This document shows positions 35,801-47,795 of a stretch of DNA of 64,000 nt, piece by piece. Below the pieces are notes generated by a model. The model had not been told where the DNA came from and made no database searches. It worked only from the letters and a program-made list of their open reading frames with translations. Each line of letters begins with the position of its first letter. The first letter of the stretch is position 1. The position numbers and the translations under genes were made by a program. The DNA comes from Asterella californica (taxonomy: Eukaryota; Streptophyta; Marchantiopsida; Marchantiales; Aytoniaceae): contig JAYKYS010000005.1 in assembly GCA_036924285.1 (NCBI GenBank), positions 23,720,001-23,784,000 of the forward strand, read 5' to 3'.

Positions 35801-37477
35801 ACCTAGCGAGGATCTCGACGTCATCATCGAGTTCAATATGAATGTTCTGCCTATATCTTGTTCTCCCATCACTTTCCCAGTATTTTGCATCTGCATCCAA
35901 ATCTCCATTGAGATCATGGTCAAGAAGCCAGGTTTCCTCATTTCGGTCAAAAGTGGAGGCTCTTTCAGCTTCATTTCCGCTTTTTCTGCCGGTGCTGATC
36001 TGCCGGAACTCATATGACTCCCTTGCTGTAGTGCCAACATCACCCCAATCCCCAACCCAAACCTAAAGGTTATCATCCACACGCTGAGGAGATCCCTTGA
36101 ATGCACCACTACTCATGTGAAAGTTGTGCCAGCAATGCGGTAGATCACGCATCTTCACGATATGCATAAGGATATTCTATATACTGTCATGATTTTCACC
36201 ACGGAGAAAGGAGGGGGAAAACTGCATTGTCGATGTCGTATCATGCTAATGACAAGAAGTCTAGATAGGCAGTATCGCCATCTGATCGTCCACAAGCTCC
36301 CAGCAGGAGAACTTTTGGTGAGACCGTGATCGAACCCTCTTGTGTGGACAAATAGACCAAACTAGAAAATATTTTAGGAAAGATCTAAGGTTACTCACAA
36401 AAGCTACTGTAGTATCTGTTCAAGCTCCAAAGATAGCATTCTGAATTTCCAGGCTCACCTGTTTCTTTGACTTCCTTCTCCTGGGTTTGGACAGCGGACT
36501 GGACCCCTTCCGACACAGCCCATGCATTCTGCCCAGATACATCTCAGAAAACGATTAGCAGAAGTTTCCAACATAAAGTATTCCCCTTGCACCAATGGTT
36601 CTGATTTGCCAGATAGGCTGAGATAGCCTAAGCGAAGTGTTCCAAAGTAAAACCAACAAACTCAACCTGCACTCTCTGAAACCGAAACTGTAAAAGTTAC
36701 ACCGTTCATTGACTTTCTGTACTGGAAGATGATTTAGTCGACAATAACGTCGAGGTTTTAAGTAGGCACGGAAACCGCGAAGCAACTTTCGGAAACATAC
36801 AAAAAGAACATAGAGGGACATGAACTCATGGTAGAAGGTTAGGGACAGTGTCCGGCGAGGCATCAGGTGAAGGTGTCTGGCTTGAGGTGAAACCTACCTG
36901 ACTCGTGAGATCCCGTAAACTCCCAGCACGTACTTCAGCTGAAAGCGTGTAACAGATGGAGAACGATAATTCAGAACGCGGCAGATGTAGATAGCAAGTA
37001 ACCAGAGCGGCAAACATGCCAGCATGGTCGCCATCACTTATTTCACTATTGAGCAAACTTTCAAGTATCTGGGTACGGTCAAAAGTGAAAACTAACCCGG
37101 AATCACCAACTGCAAACTGAAGCTACAATCTACGTGAGTGCTTTAAGGGACATCATGTACAAAGCGACAATCAGAGGAAAAGGAGACCAACCTTTCATGT
37201 TACGCATCAGTGGGAAGACAAAATCAGCACCGAAGATCATAAAAACCACGCCCACCAACAGGATTACTACAATGGCTCCAATTGAGCACTTTCGACTCCT
37301 ACCTACGCGTCCAGGCCTCTTTTTAATGGAGCGACTTCTGACCAAACCGACGTATCCCTTCTGGTCCGCCCTGATATGATCATGTAATCTGAAAGGAGAA
37401 CCTGGCCGAAGATCACCATCCCCTGGAGAAGCAACACCGGCCGGGTTCGGCCCAGATCCTTGCCTTAATAACGCCAT
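32888..37477 (-). CDS. MUCI70: MUCI70-like Golgi glycosyltransferase (DUF616 / GT116 family)
   Basis: Nine exons (descending): 37,477-37,192; 36,938-36,898; 36,528-36,459; 36,025-34,976; 34,784-34,426; 34,276-34,065; 33,845-33,589; 33,284-33,106; 32,965-32,888. All junctions are GT-AG, phases close, and 843 codons result. Residues 1-65 are cytosolic and basic; a single transmembrane segment lies at about 66-84 (type II topology). A 349-residue acidic Glu/Asp/Ser-rich stem is encoded by exon 4. The DUF616 domain runs from about residue 483 to the end, with SFLNSTRALR, CGFVRGPTGYRGTGF, SSCIFGNYD, KVCFAMFVDQ, SVWLDSKLRLQSDP, HTPMSNLFSCLWFNEVDRF and the C-terminal CERKAVAKLYRH. Arabidopsis MUCI70 acts in making rhamnogalacturonan I of mucilage and is classed in GT116. 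Golgi residence and pectin synthesis are inferred for this copy. The gene appears intact. The short exons 2-3 are the least certain. Confidence 0.93.
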
Positions 37478-37481
37478 ACAT
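37413..37481 (-). promoter_or_regulatory. overlapping upstream ORF at the MUCI70-like start
   Basis: An ATG at 37,481 lies 4 nt before the main ATG (37,477) in another frame. It opens a 22-codon frame ending at 37,413 that overlaps the main coding sequence. A scanning ribosome would meet it first, so it could dampen translation or be leaky-scanned. The main start is preferred because it opens the TM-domain frame. Confidence 0.6.
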
Positions 37482-37586
<105 letters not shown>

Positions 37587-37935
37587 CTTATGAATGATCA
37601 CCCCTATATACAAGTCCGTTCCATTCTTTCACCTGCCAGCAGTTTTCTCCCAGTGAACAACTAGCTATTATCAAATCTATCGTACTGCTATACTGTGGAA
37701 ATTATGTGCTGGCACTGGAAACAATTTAACGGGTTTGCAATGTTCTCGCCAATAACGTCGCCAGATAGTGCGAAATACTCTTGAGAAGAGCCCCAGCGCT
37801 ATGTATAAGGCAAGAAAAAAAAGTTCCTCAGCTCTCTGCAATTTTTTCTTCAGGCAACACGCGACGAGCTCCACACTACCTGCTTCAAAATGGGGGACAA
37901 ACTTAAAGAACGATCATATTCCATACAGCATCACC

Positions 37936-38180
37936 CACCAATTTTCATCTCTGCTTCAGTTCTGAACTGTCACTTCACGAGAACTCTGCACCGCGTACAT
38001 CTGGAAGCCCAGACTTCGTTCCACAGTTTCCACATACATCAAACCCGTCGCATTCTCCCACCAATTTCATCTCTACTTCACTTCTGAACTGTCAGTTCAC
38101 GAGAACTCTGCACCGCGTACATCTGGAAGCCCGGACTTTGTTCCACAGTTTCCTCATACATCAACCCGTCGCATTCTCCG
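37936..38180 (+). repeat. ~121-bp tandem duplication
   Basis: Two copies (start 'accaatttt.catctct', 'gaactctgcaccgcgtac' inside, end 'gtcgcattctcc') at about 37,938-38,058 and 38,059-38,178, a few percent diverged. It lies upstream of the MUCI70-like gene, possibly in its promoter. Confidence 0.85.
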
Positions 38181-39550
38181 TATAGATCAGTAAATTCAAT
38201 TTTGCTTTAGGGTATAATCAGATATCAGCAGTTCAACTCTCGAGCATTCTCTCAACAGATGTTGCTCTCGCTCTCTCTGTCTCTCTGTGTCCCTGTGCCG
38301 CAGAGTAAGAGACTCTGCGACTAACCCAACCAAAACCCAGCGAGTAGATTCAAAAGTACACTACAATGTAGCTAAGTTGACTCGCATCTAGAATTCTCCT
38401 CTCTCCGTCCGCACTCACTACAACAACCATATCTGCTGTCACCATCCACATCTGCTTCCCTTCTCGTTAGATCCCCTGCCTTGTCCTCTCTTCCCTTCCC
38501 AACTCTGCTCTGTGCATGTTCCCTCCTCACTTGCACCACTGTGAACCGCGTCGACTCAGCCATAGATTTCCCTGGGATTTCAGGCCCACCGATCGCCTGC
38601 AGGAGCGTCAAAGTGCATACTGACAGCAGCGCCAGACCTGCACTGGCAGTCTGGCACAGAGAGAGAAACACACCATTGACTTGACTCCATTCCTCCTTTT
38701 CTTCTTTCTGCTCCTCCAAGCCTGTCCTGAGTCCTCTAATCTGCGACCTTACCTCGTACCTCCCGGGGCACAGTACGCTACCCTTACTGTGTCGTACTCG
38801 AGACCCCAGTGACGGACGAAGCAGCCGCCTGGACTATCGTCACTTTCACATACTGCGCTAATCGATCGGTGGATTGGCAATCGGGTGATGTCAGTTTCTG
38901 TGTCCTCGTGGTACTAACCACGTTTCTAACTTTACATGCAACAATTGTGCGTCTAACATTACTTCGTACTTGGTAAATTGTGGACCGTCCCGGCATTCAC
39001 CCAAACCTAGCCGGTCATTTCTTCGACTGTGAATCCTATTTCATCTAAACATATTTTATTTAATATCGTCAGGAGCTTATGTGGCCATGAGCTTGTCTCA
39101 TTTTCATTTGAGGTTTACTGCCGTCTGTACCGCGCGATTTGATTACCGGTGCGATTTATTTCCGGCCTATCCTACGTTATTCCTTCTCGGTTTCCCAGAC
39201 GTCTGGATTGCGCGGCACCGCCGCGGCTGCGCCTGACGGACCCGCACAGCCGATAGTGTTCAGTCTGAACCAATGTTCGGGGAGTTCCGACAAATAGAGT
39301 AGTGAGTTCCGGTTGAGAATGTGCATCCCCGAAGATACTGAGAGAATGGTCGAGAAATTACCGAGTAGAAAATGATATTTATACTCTCAATACTCGATAT
39401 GTAGAACCATTTCCGATAAACTATCAAAAATTACCGGGCTGATGTTAAACCGTGCCAGAAAACTTCCTGTTGTTTTAAAATTCCTTCTCGAACATCCATG
39501 TTTCAAATATGGAACCCGTATCTACTGTACGTATTAAGGAGGATATTCAC
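38181..39550. other. 5' flank of the MUCI70-like gene
   Basis: CT-rich around 38,260-38,290 and 38,395-38,520 with no convincing coding frame; a 115-codon minus-strand frame (38,372-38,719) has biased composition and no family. A short GC-rich patch (39,205-39,255) is the only CpG-dense spot. It probably holds the promoter and a transcribed leader. Confidence 0.35.
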
Positions 39551-39632
39551 CCATGTACACTGAAGTGTACATGGTTGTCCATTAATTAATCTTCTAACCC
39601 TTCCGGCGAGAAGGGTTAGAAGATTAATTAAT
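39551..39632. repeat. two adjacent perfect hairpins
   Basis: Hairpin 1: 39,551-39,560 pairs with 39,565-39,574 (10 bp, loop tgaa). Hairpin 2: 39,581-39,602 pairs with 39,611-39,632 (22 bp, no mismatch, 8-nt loop ccggcgag). They are 6 bp apart in non-coding DNA. This could be a foldback/MITE remnant or a DNA-structure element. Confidence 0.9.
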
Positions 39633-41340
39633 GTCCCCGGCAAATAGTGCGATTATACAATTAAACCTCCTCTCTTATACCCCCAGAAGTGCACCAGTCC
39701 GCCCTTCACTTATGGGTTATCATCGGGTGAGTTGGCTACTCCAGAACTAGTTAATATTTAACATTTATAAATTAATTTGATATTTTATAACAGCTTATTA
39801 TAATAAATTTTTATAACACTTACACATTATCTGATAAGAGAAAACGAAATTCACTGTACAAAGCCGTGGGGAAGGATATTAACAAGGATCGCAACTAGAA
39901 TCTATCGTTGGTCTTTCAATCTGAATCTTGGGGAATTCTTGTTGCATCCAAAGTGAGTTGCCTAAGGGAAGAACGGAAAAGAGCAAGCAGAAATCGGAGA
40001 AAATTATAATGTTCTTAGGCCCCAGTCTCAAATAGTAGTTTTTGTGTGGTATTTTTATTTCAAGCACTTTGGAAATTAGACGTATTTCAAAAGTGTTCTT
40101 TTTGAAATACGAAACACACTGCATGATCTTTTACCTTCTAAGCACAAATCATCACCTCTTTGCATTCTCGTAGTTTGCAATACTTTGGAACTTACTTGTA
40201 AAGGATTAAATCTTTGAATCATTTTTGCACTAGAAAAATAATATTAATGTAATGACTAGGATGCGTCAGTGTTCCACGTCAAACATCTCACCGTCCGTGT
40301 CATCAAAGCACGTGGTATCTGATCGTCCATGTTATCAAAGTACACCACATGTGTAAACATTTGCTTTGTGCTCTCAAACTACTTGGAGAGGTACACTAGA
40401 ATGCCCTCTAGAAATCACTATTATATGCATAGACTTTTGCCTTCCAGCTTTAAAGAAAAAGTAAATCAGCTAGTTGTGTCTGATGGTACTTTTACATAAT
40501 CAAGAAAGAGTGAAAGATTTCCACTACTGAAACTTAAGTGCGTCTGGGGCCTTACTAGTAGCAGGAAGCAAAAGGAGAAATTTTTATTTTTTTTTTATCA
40601 TCAACAAGGAACTATGATTGTGTGACCACATGGTTTTACCAGATCTGAATTCCTTCCTCTCCTCCCCTAGTTTCATAGCAACTCCATCCTGCCCATATAT
40701 GGTTTTGGGAAGATATCTATCCCTTTTTTTCTAGTTTTCATAAGTAGTGTAGCATAACAAAACTATATTGCAATCTCAAATGAAAATATATATTTAAGAA
40801 CCATGCAAGGAAAATTCTTGTCTACTATTGGTGAACGTACTTTGGTACGAAGAGTGTGAAACCTTATCTAAATTGTTGAACATTATGATGCTTATACTGC
40901 ACCTTGAGTCGTGTACATAACGGACTTGAAACAAAGTAATATGTTGGAAGCATAGTTAAGGATATACCTAAGCCACTTCTTTCATAATTCATAATCAGAT
41001 ACATTGTAATTAATCCCTCTCCCCTCCTTGTACAAATGGTTATTTGGAGAGAATTTTTTCAGAGACTTTTTTAATGAATTTCGAATTTCTTTCAAGAAAT
41101 TATTTTAGAACTTTGCTTTCCGACACTTGTAAAAGCGTTAAAGAATCCAATTTGTGGAAACAAAAAGATAAAAATAGAAAAAATAGGTAGATAATTATTT
41201 CTCTAAAAACAAAAGATATTTAGTATAATGGAAGATTCAGTAAAGAATTACTCAATGTGATGAGGCGTATTACATATTGTGTTAGTTTATCATATCACAA
41301 AAGAAGAAAAGATGATTCTTCTTATTTGTTCATTATTGTA
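39633..41340. other. AT-rich intergenic DNA
   Basis: No supported gene, RNA or repeat. Frames are short (the longest 81 codons) and poor in coding character. It separates the MUCI70-like gene from the retrotransposon block. Confidence 0.45.
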
Positions 41341-41348
41341 TCTGTCGT

Positions 41349-41850
41349 GCGCATAAACATCGCTACACAACATACATTGCTGTCAAAAGTACACCACACC
41401 TATACATATCACATGGACGATCTCATACACATATACAAGTGTACCACAATGATAAACGATATGTACTCACTCCATCATGCCAACGGACACTAAACAATCA
41501 CTAAAGTCGAGCCAAATCCACTATGTGCTCGCAGAGACTCCAAATTGTACTCACCAAGACTATCCACCATAGCTAGGAGCTTGAAGGCTCAACTAAGGTC
41601 TCCAAGCCCTACCTGCGAAGTATACCCCTAGTGGATCATCCCAAGAACTCGTCCTAACGGCAGTACCGGTCCTACCGAGATTAGTCACTCCGCACTCGGT
41701 CAACCTAACCGAGGTGCAAAACTGACATGGCAACTGTCGTGCACATCCACATCGCTACACAACATACATCACTATCAAAGATACATCACACATACACATA
41801 ACACATGGACAATCTCATACACATACACAAGGATACCACAATCGTCCACT
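41349..41850 (-). repeat. direct repeat pair 3' of Ty3 element A
   Basis: A ~100-bp block ('catcgctacacaacataca', 'cacatgga.gatctcatacac') occurs at 41,359-41,450 and again at 41,748-41,850, 390 bp apart, with substitutions. It lies just beyond the pol end of element A and may be its 3' non-coding region. I could not match it to a 5' LTR near 49 kb. Confidence 0.6.
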
Positions 41851-42017
41851 AATTGACGGTTAGGTCCCTCTAACTCCAAATAGCTCCATATCTCAACAAC
41901 GTGATATACACCTTCATGGGTGTAAGGATCAAGAGGCTAAGTGCTACATTGTCTCATCATTAGTCATCTGTCTGCAATCCATACCATGCAAAGATCTAAT
42001 CGGCTATCCCTGCTATA

Positions 42018-43270
42018 TACATCGAGGACAAACTCATTGTCTAGTAAGAACGACACTGAGAGGTGGAGTCAAACATGACATGTGCTAACCTTTAGACCAA
42101 CCATCACACACCAACATACGGGCTGCTCCACTAGCAGATCCACACAACATACACCTCAAGCCCGCACATACAACTACTAAGTTTGGGTCAACGGTACCAT
42201 CGATGTTGGAAAGATGACATGGCGTGCAATTACGCATATAGTCCTTCCAAACAACACCATCACAACCCTCTAACATGAGTACTCCAGAAGGTAACACCTC
42301 ACGCACTCGTAAAATAGTGCGTCTTGCGGTCACGTCTAACGTCATCGGTGCAGTCTGTTGTAGATAAATATAATCGTCAAGATGAAACTTATGAATCGGT
42401 GGTTGATAACCTCCTCCCCGAATAGTCGTATATCACAACGTGTCTCTATGCTGAGCAATCGTTAGGTTCTAAAAAGTCATAAGCATAACTCTCCGAAATG
42501 TCTCTACTCGTTGAGAATATGCGTTCACTCACATATCCGGGTCATCAAGGTTCAGCACCTCAGCAGAATCACGACGAATGACCAAAAGTAGATCTGGATC
42601 TCGACCATACAATAAAAAATACGGTGAGAAGGAAGCCAAAGACGCTTGTTGGCTAAAGCGGTAGCCCATAGCCAACCATGGTAACTGCACATCTCAATCT
42701 CCCAAGTGGTCCTTCTGCAAGCCATACTTGCACAATTTTCTCTTCATCGTCTGAACTACGCTCTCCGTCAAACCATCTGTCTCAGGATGATCTCAAGATG
42801 TAGTCCGATGATCAATCAGCACTTGATCACACAAGGCCTGAAACTCATCTAAGAACTCTGTACCTTGGTCTGTCAGCACTTCAGCTAGTGCTCCAAAACG
42901 ACTCAGCACTCGATCTAAGAACGCATATGCCGTCCTTTCACTCGCCTTGTCCGGCAATGCACCAACTCAATCCACTCAGAGAAGTGCTCCATCATCATCA
43001 ACACATACTGGTGATGACGTACTATCAACAATAAGGGTCTTGCAAAATCCAAACTCCAATGATAACCCAACCCCATAATCGATAAAGAGTGTAACTGTGG
43101 AGTAGAAGCATTAGACGATGCTCATACTCGATCACAAACCACACATCGTGCGACAAACTGCTGCACATCGACGTGCATACCACACCACCAATATTGTCCT
43201 TGGAGTAAGGTATGCATACGCTTCACTACAAAATGTCCTAACTCTTCATGGGCATGTCGTACTAACTGTG
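42018..43270 (-). pseudogene. integrase with C-terminal PHD-finger relic (element A)
   Basis: An N-terminal HHCC zinc module (HAHEELGH ... CVVC near 43,240-43,130) is followed by the catalytic core with WSLDFARP, LTDQGTEFL and DHPETDGLTE, giving the D,D,E acids. An SH3-like end follows (VLMLEGCDGVVWKDYMRNC). Then CMLC-x11-CDGW-xxG-stop-HMSC ... VCPRC (42,153-42,018) is a C4HC3 PHD finger with one Cys replaced by Trp. In-frame stops are at 43,122, 42,793, 42,694, 42,529, 42,085 and 42,034 (lowest coordinate of each). Most replace Arg CGA or Trp TGG. Confidence 0.75.
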
Positions 43271-43634
43271 CCCTTTAATATGGATGTGGTACTATCCGTA
43301 CTCTCTCATCATCCCACACTCGAACATGTTGTCCTTCTCGTCGAAATCTCTTCGTTCGTTGAAGGACACGATCTCGTTCTTTGACACTTATTGTGTCTAC
43401 CAGCACGTCAGTACGTAGATACTCCATTACGGTCACATCATAGTGGATATCTCGCTGGTCTAGAACACCATCTCTATCCTCAGGATCTGGAGACTCATCA
43501 TCTACTCTCTGATCAGAGAAAGATACGACTTGACCCTCCATACTAGAGTTCATGACCAACACACAAAGAAAGACAGATGCATGCCACCTTGGCACTATCT
43601 CCTCATCAACCTCGTCATGTCATCAAGCCCCAGT

Positions 43635-44990
43635 CTAATCTTGCTGACTCGTGCATGGGTTACGATTCCACCCATCGACATCTAGGTTTGCAATTCCAGA
43701 TCTATGTACTACTTGGAAGTCATACTCCTGTAAGATAAGAGCCCATCGTGCAAGCTTCCTTGTAAGCTTGTCGGACTCCATCAACCACTTGAGTGGCTGG
43801 TGATCAATGATGAGAGTAAAAAGGTTCTCAAATAGATAACACTGGAAGTGTGCAACAACCCACACTAGAGCTAAACACTCCCTCTCGTACGAACTGTACC
43901 TCGTCTCCGCTGAATTGTTGGAACGACTGACATATGCCACCACAAACTTCTTTTTCTCATCATCTGCTGAGTCAGCACTGCTCCAAGTCTCAACATACTT
44001 CAATCAGTGTGCAGTTGAAAAGGACGCCTCTTAAATCCTTGAGTTCTACAAAAGCTCGCTCTTGCTCATCTCTCCACTGTCACTCCTGGTCCACCTTCAT
44101 CAGCTTGGTCAATGGCTTTGCAATTGCATTAAACCCTTTCACGTATCGACGATAGAGGTTTGTCGAACCAACAAATGTCCGAACTCGACTCACATATGTG
44201 GGGAGTGAGATACATGCAATAGTCTCCATCTTCGTCTGTTGAACACCCAACCCACCTGGGTAGATGGTGTGACCCAAATACTCCACCAACTCTTGGAAGA
44301 ACTTACACTTCACAGGTGTAACTTCAACCCATAAGCTCTCAACTGCTCATTACATCTTGGAAGTGTCTCTCGTGCTCCTCCACAATAGCACTATAGACTA
44401 AGATGCCGTCAATATAACATGTGATAAAATCCAATCCTGCTAGGATCTTGTCCATCACCCTCTGAAACTCAACAGAGACGTTCTTCAACCCAAATGATAA
44501 AAACCGCCACTAATACAAACAATCCTTGCCGTGAGAGTCAATTCCTCAGAACGTTGTCTTGGACTTATCTTCTTCTCTCCTCTGGCAACTGATGATACCA
44601 TACTCGAAGATCCAAAGTATTGAAGACCTTCACATGCCCCACTGCATCAAAGATCTCTTCAAGTGTCAACATGGTATACTTATTGAACTTCGTCTGCCGA
44701 TGGATAAGACGGTAGTCTCCACACATCCGTCTATCCGTGTAGTTGTCGTACATATCTTTCTTTGCTGGCATAATTATGACAGATGCATACTCTCCATGCG
44801 ACATCTCCACCAACCCAACCTCCAACAAGTCTTGAGTCCTACTCTGGATCAAAGCTCTCTTCACGTTACTGTATCTGTAAAGACATTGAAAGATTGGTGT
44901 GTCATTAGCCAAGTCGATCCGTATATCTGGTCCCTTCAAGATACCCAAATCTTTCATACTGAAGGTAAAACAATTCTTGTAGCTCTTCAA
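43635..44990 (-). pseudogene. reverse transcriptase and RNase H (element A)
   Basis: RT starts near 44,990 (RMCGDYRLIHRQTKFNKYT; FNTLDLRVWYHQL). The catalytic box at about 44,418 reads YIDGILVY where Ty3 enzymes have YIDD, so one metal-binding Asp is lost. Pieces continue to FVGSTNLYRRYVKGF (44,313-44,080). RNase H is at 44,003-43,635 with SSYERECLALVW and DHQPLKWLMESD. Several frameshifts and stops separate the pieces. Confidence 0.85.
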
Positions 44991-46749
44991 GAATCTCTGA
45001 ACTCTTCGTCTCTCCTCTCCTATAAGCTTGGGTCCAATCTCTGATTCTCAAGTATCCTCTGTCACCATGCTAGAGGTAGAAGACGAAGTCATTGACTGCT
45101 ATCTTGCAGCCTCTGGAGCAGTTTCCTTCTGCTCACCACCAACAACCTCCACCGCCACTGTGCGAAAAAACTCCTACAGTCCTAGCTGCAAGCTCCACAC
45201 TTTCTCCTACGACATCCCATGATGTCTAAGGATGATGAATTTCACACGCCTCACCCCCAGTCTTTACCTCCACCGACTCGATAGACAAAGAGTTCAGAAG
45301 TGTCACCCGTCGATCGTATCCAGCGCTGCTCAGCCAATCAAGACTAACAATCCATGTCAAGCAATTCAAGTTCGTTGCTTGACGACATGAAACCTCCGAC
45401 ACCGAAGCTACTACCGTCGTATCCGTAGTGAAACCCATCACTCGCTCTCTCTCCTCGACATTGAGTTCCACCAACTACCATAAATGAGCATCCCACACAA
45501 GCCAAGGTCCTTCATCTCTGTAAGCATGTGACGCTGGAAAGCTCACCAAAGTGCGTAATGCTACCATGGGCCGTCCCACTAGGTTCATCACTACCATGGG
45601 TGATCTATCGACGGCTCTCACTACTTGAGATCGTCGTCTTGCATCCAAGATGTCATCAGCTGTGAGATGTGCTGGTCGTCTCACTGCATCATGTGCACAT
45701 TTGAGCACCTCCCTCGATAACAAGTTCGTCCACCACAACCGTGGACGATGTGCACGAGATCTCACTCTCCCTGCATCTAACAACACTGCCGGTCCGACTC
45801 AAGACCGCACCTGGTACACACTCATCATCATTTGTGTACGAGCATCACCTTACAAAGGAATGTTCTTCAATATGTACACTGGAGAATCCATCTGATGCAT
45901 CTGGAGATGTCGTAAGATCTATTACTTTTCTCAGAACATCCTAGATCGCGGGTCATGTAAACCTTGAGCTCTCCCAACACGCGTGTGACATTGACATGGC
46001 CACCAGGCTATCAGCAAGTGAATGGTGTCCACAAACGTGAGATCTTGCACCTCCAGCAGTGAAATGTCCGACGGTAATGCTTGTTGGTATTCTCTAACGA
46101 CTGATATGGACAACAACTCAAGATATCTCTGCACCAAACGTGCCACATGTCGCAATGAGATGCGTCTCGTAACGTCATCTCTCTTCACATACAAGTATCG
46201 TTGTACTTGTATGCTTGCTTGCAATACCACGGCCAAACCTGTGCTGACCCTTCCAAACAGCTCCAACACACATATACCCTCCTCTGGATACTATCACACC
46301 ATGGGAGTTGTATCCAACGGTGATAAGATCACATGATCAGTAGCAAGAACAACCTTTGGTTCCTCTATTGGTGGTACAAAGACTTCACTCCAAGCCTGTT
46401 GCACCAACCGATCAGCATACTGTTGCAACTCTTCACTCGAACTCCAGAGTGGAATATCCAAGACAGATGGTACTACCGTAGTCATGCTAGGCATGTCCTC
46501 CATCTCTTCAAAGATCGGAGTATTCTCTGCATGGGCATTGCTCTCTAACAACTCGTCCGACCAAGTGATGACCGAACTAAACCCTACAACGGATGTCATC
46601 GTCTTGGTGTAGACTCCGTTGTCTCAACTCTAGCATTGAACCGCACTGATAAGCGGCTCATTCGTACCTCACCAGACTGCTAACCTGAATTATAAGATGT
46701 TGTCTCTGTCCAGTAGTCGATCACGAACTCCATAAGATTGCTCACAGCA

Positions 46750-47100
46750 TTTCCAACCAATACATCATAAGACTATGCAGCCGTAACGATGACTTTGATC
46801 CTCACCATGGAGTCATCCGTGGGATGATCTGATCGAACTCTCACCGTCAACATCTCGTGTGTCATGTGTAGAGATGTACCTCTTGATCCCCTTAGAGATG
46901 TATGTAGCTGGAATGAACATCTATCCACCTCGGACTTCCTCAGATCCAAATCAATACACGTCGCCTTCTCCAACTTCAACGATTGGGTTCTAGAGTCTAA
47001 CAAGACTTTCTGTGGTTGATACACCTTCCTTGAAGGTGCCACCAAACAAAGATATCACTTTTGTTGTCCAACAACATCACACCTTGTGCCAATCCAGCAC
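46750..47100 (-). pseudogene. retropepsin region (element A)
   Basis: A degenerate aspartic-protease stretch: a hydrophobic GVMLLDNKSD where D-S/T-G would be expected (near 47,085-47,055), and about 100 codons later YDVLVGNAVSNLM followed by a YW pair, the conserved flap-distal end of Ty3 proteases. The two parts are in different frames. The catalytic triad appears lost. Confidence 0.45.
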
Positions 47101-47763
47101 GGTCAATCGTCGGCTTAGCTGGTAACTCATCTAACTTGACAGACACCGCTTGCCAAGTACCACTGATAGTTGTCATGATCTTCGACTCCATGGACACGTC
47201 TACCGCCTCTTGTTGAACCACCTCAGCACTAGAGGTAACAACATACTCGCTCTCACTAAGCGCGACCGCCAACTGAAACACTAGAGTCAAGCTGACTCCC
47301 AAAGCTCGCATATCCATGGCTGAAAATAGTGGGGCTTGCAAAACTACTGTAGCCGTCTTCAACATCGAGTTTGACATTGCATCCACAGACATCGAGGGTT
47401 GACTTGCATCACCCCAACTCTTGGATGTCGATGTCTCCAACTCCACTACATCATCGGTAGGTCGTTTAGAAATCATAGACGTGGTCCTCAACGCCTCTGA
47501 TAACGTGAAGGACTTAGGAAGTCTAGTCTGTCTACTCGCCTCTCCGTGTTGTGGATCCAACTCCACCGATGCACATCGTGGCTCAGAAATACTTACTGCA
47601 CCTCGAGTCACTACCGCACATATCTCAATCTGCATCACACCAGCCATGAAGTCAAAGTCATCTCCTTCTCCTTCATAAGACGTGGAAACTTCTGTTCCAT
47701 CAAATCTCCGCTGAGCCATAGTCATACTAGCTATCCTCTGCTCCAACTGCTCAATTCGAGCAG

Positions 47764-47795
47764 TCATACCTGCTTCTGATCAGAAGCAGGTATGA
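47764..47795. repeat. perfect 32-bp palindrome
   Basis: Positions 47,764-47,779 are the exact reverse complement of 47,780-47,795 with no loop. It lies in the gag-protease region of element A, just after the zinc knuckles. Not conserved elsewhere in the window. Confidence 0.95.

Noticed and set aside
38372..38719. 115-codon minus-strand gene upstream of the MUCI70-like gene
   Set aside because: CT-rich leader sequence with biased amino acids and no family; more likely transcribed leader or promoter.
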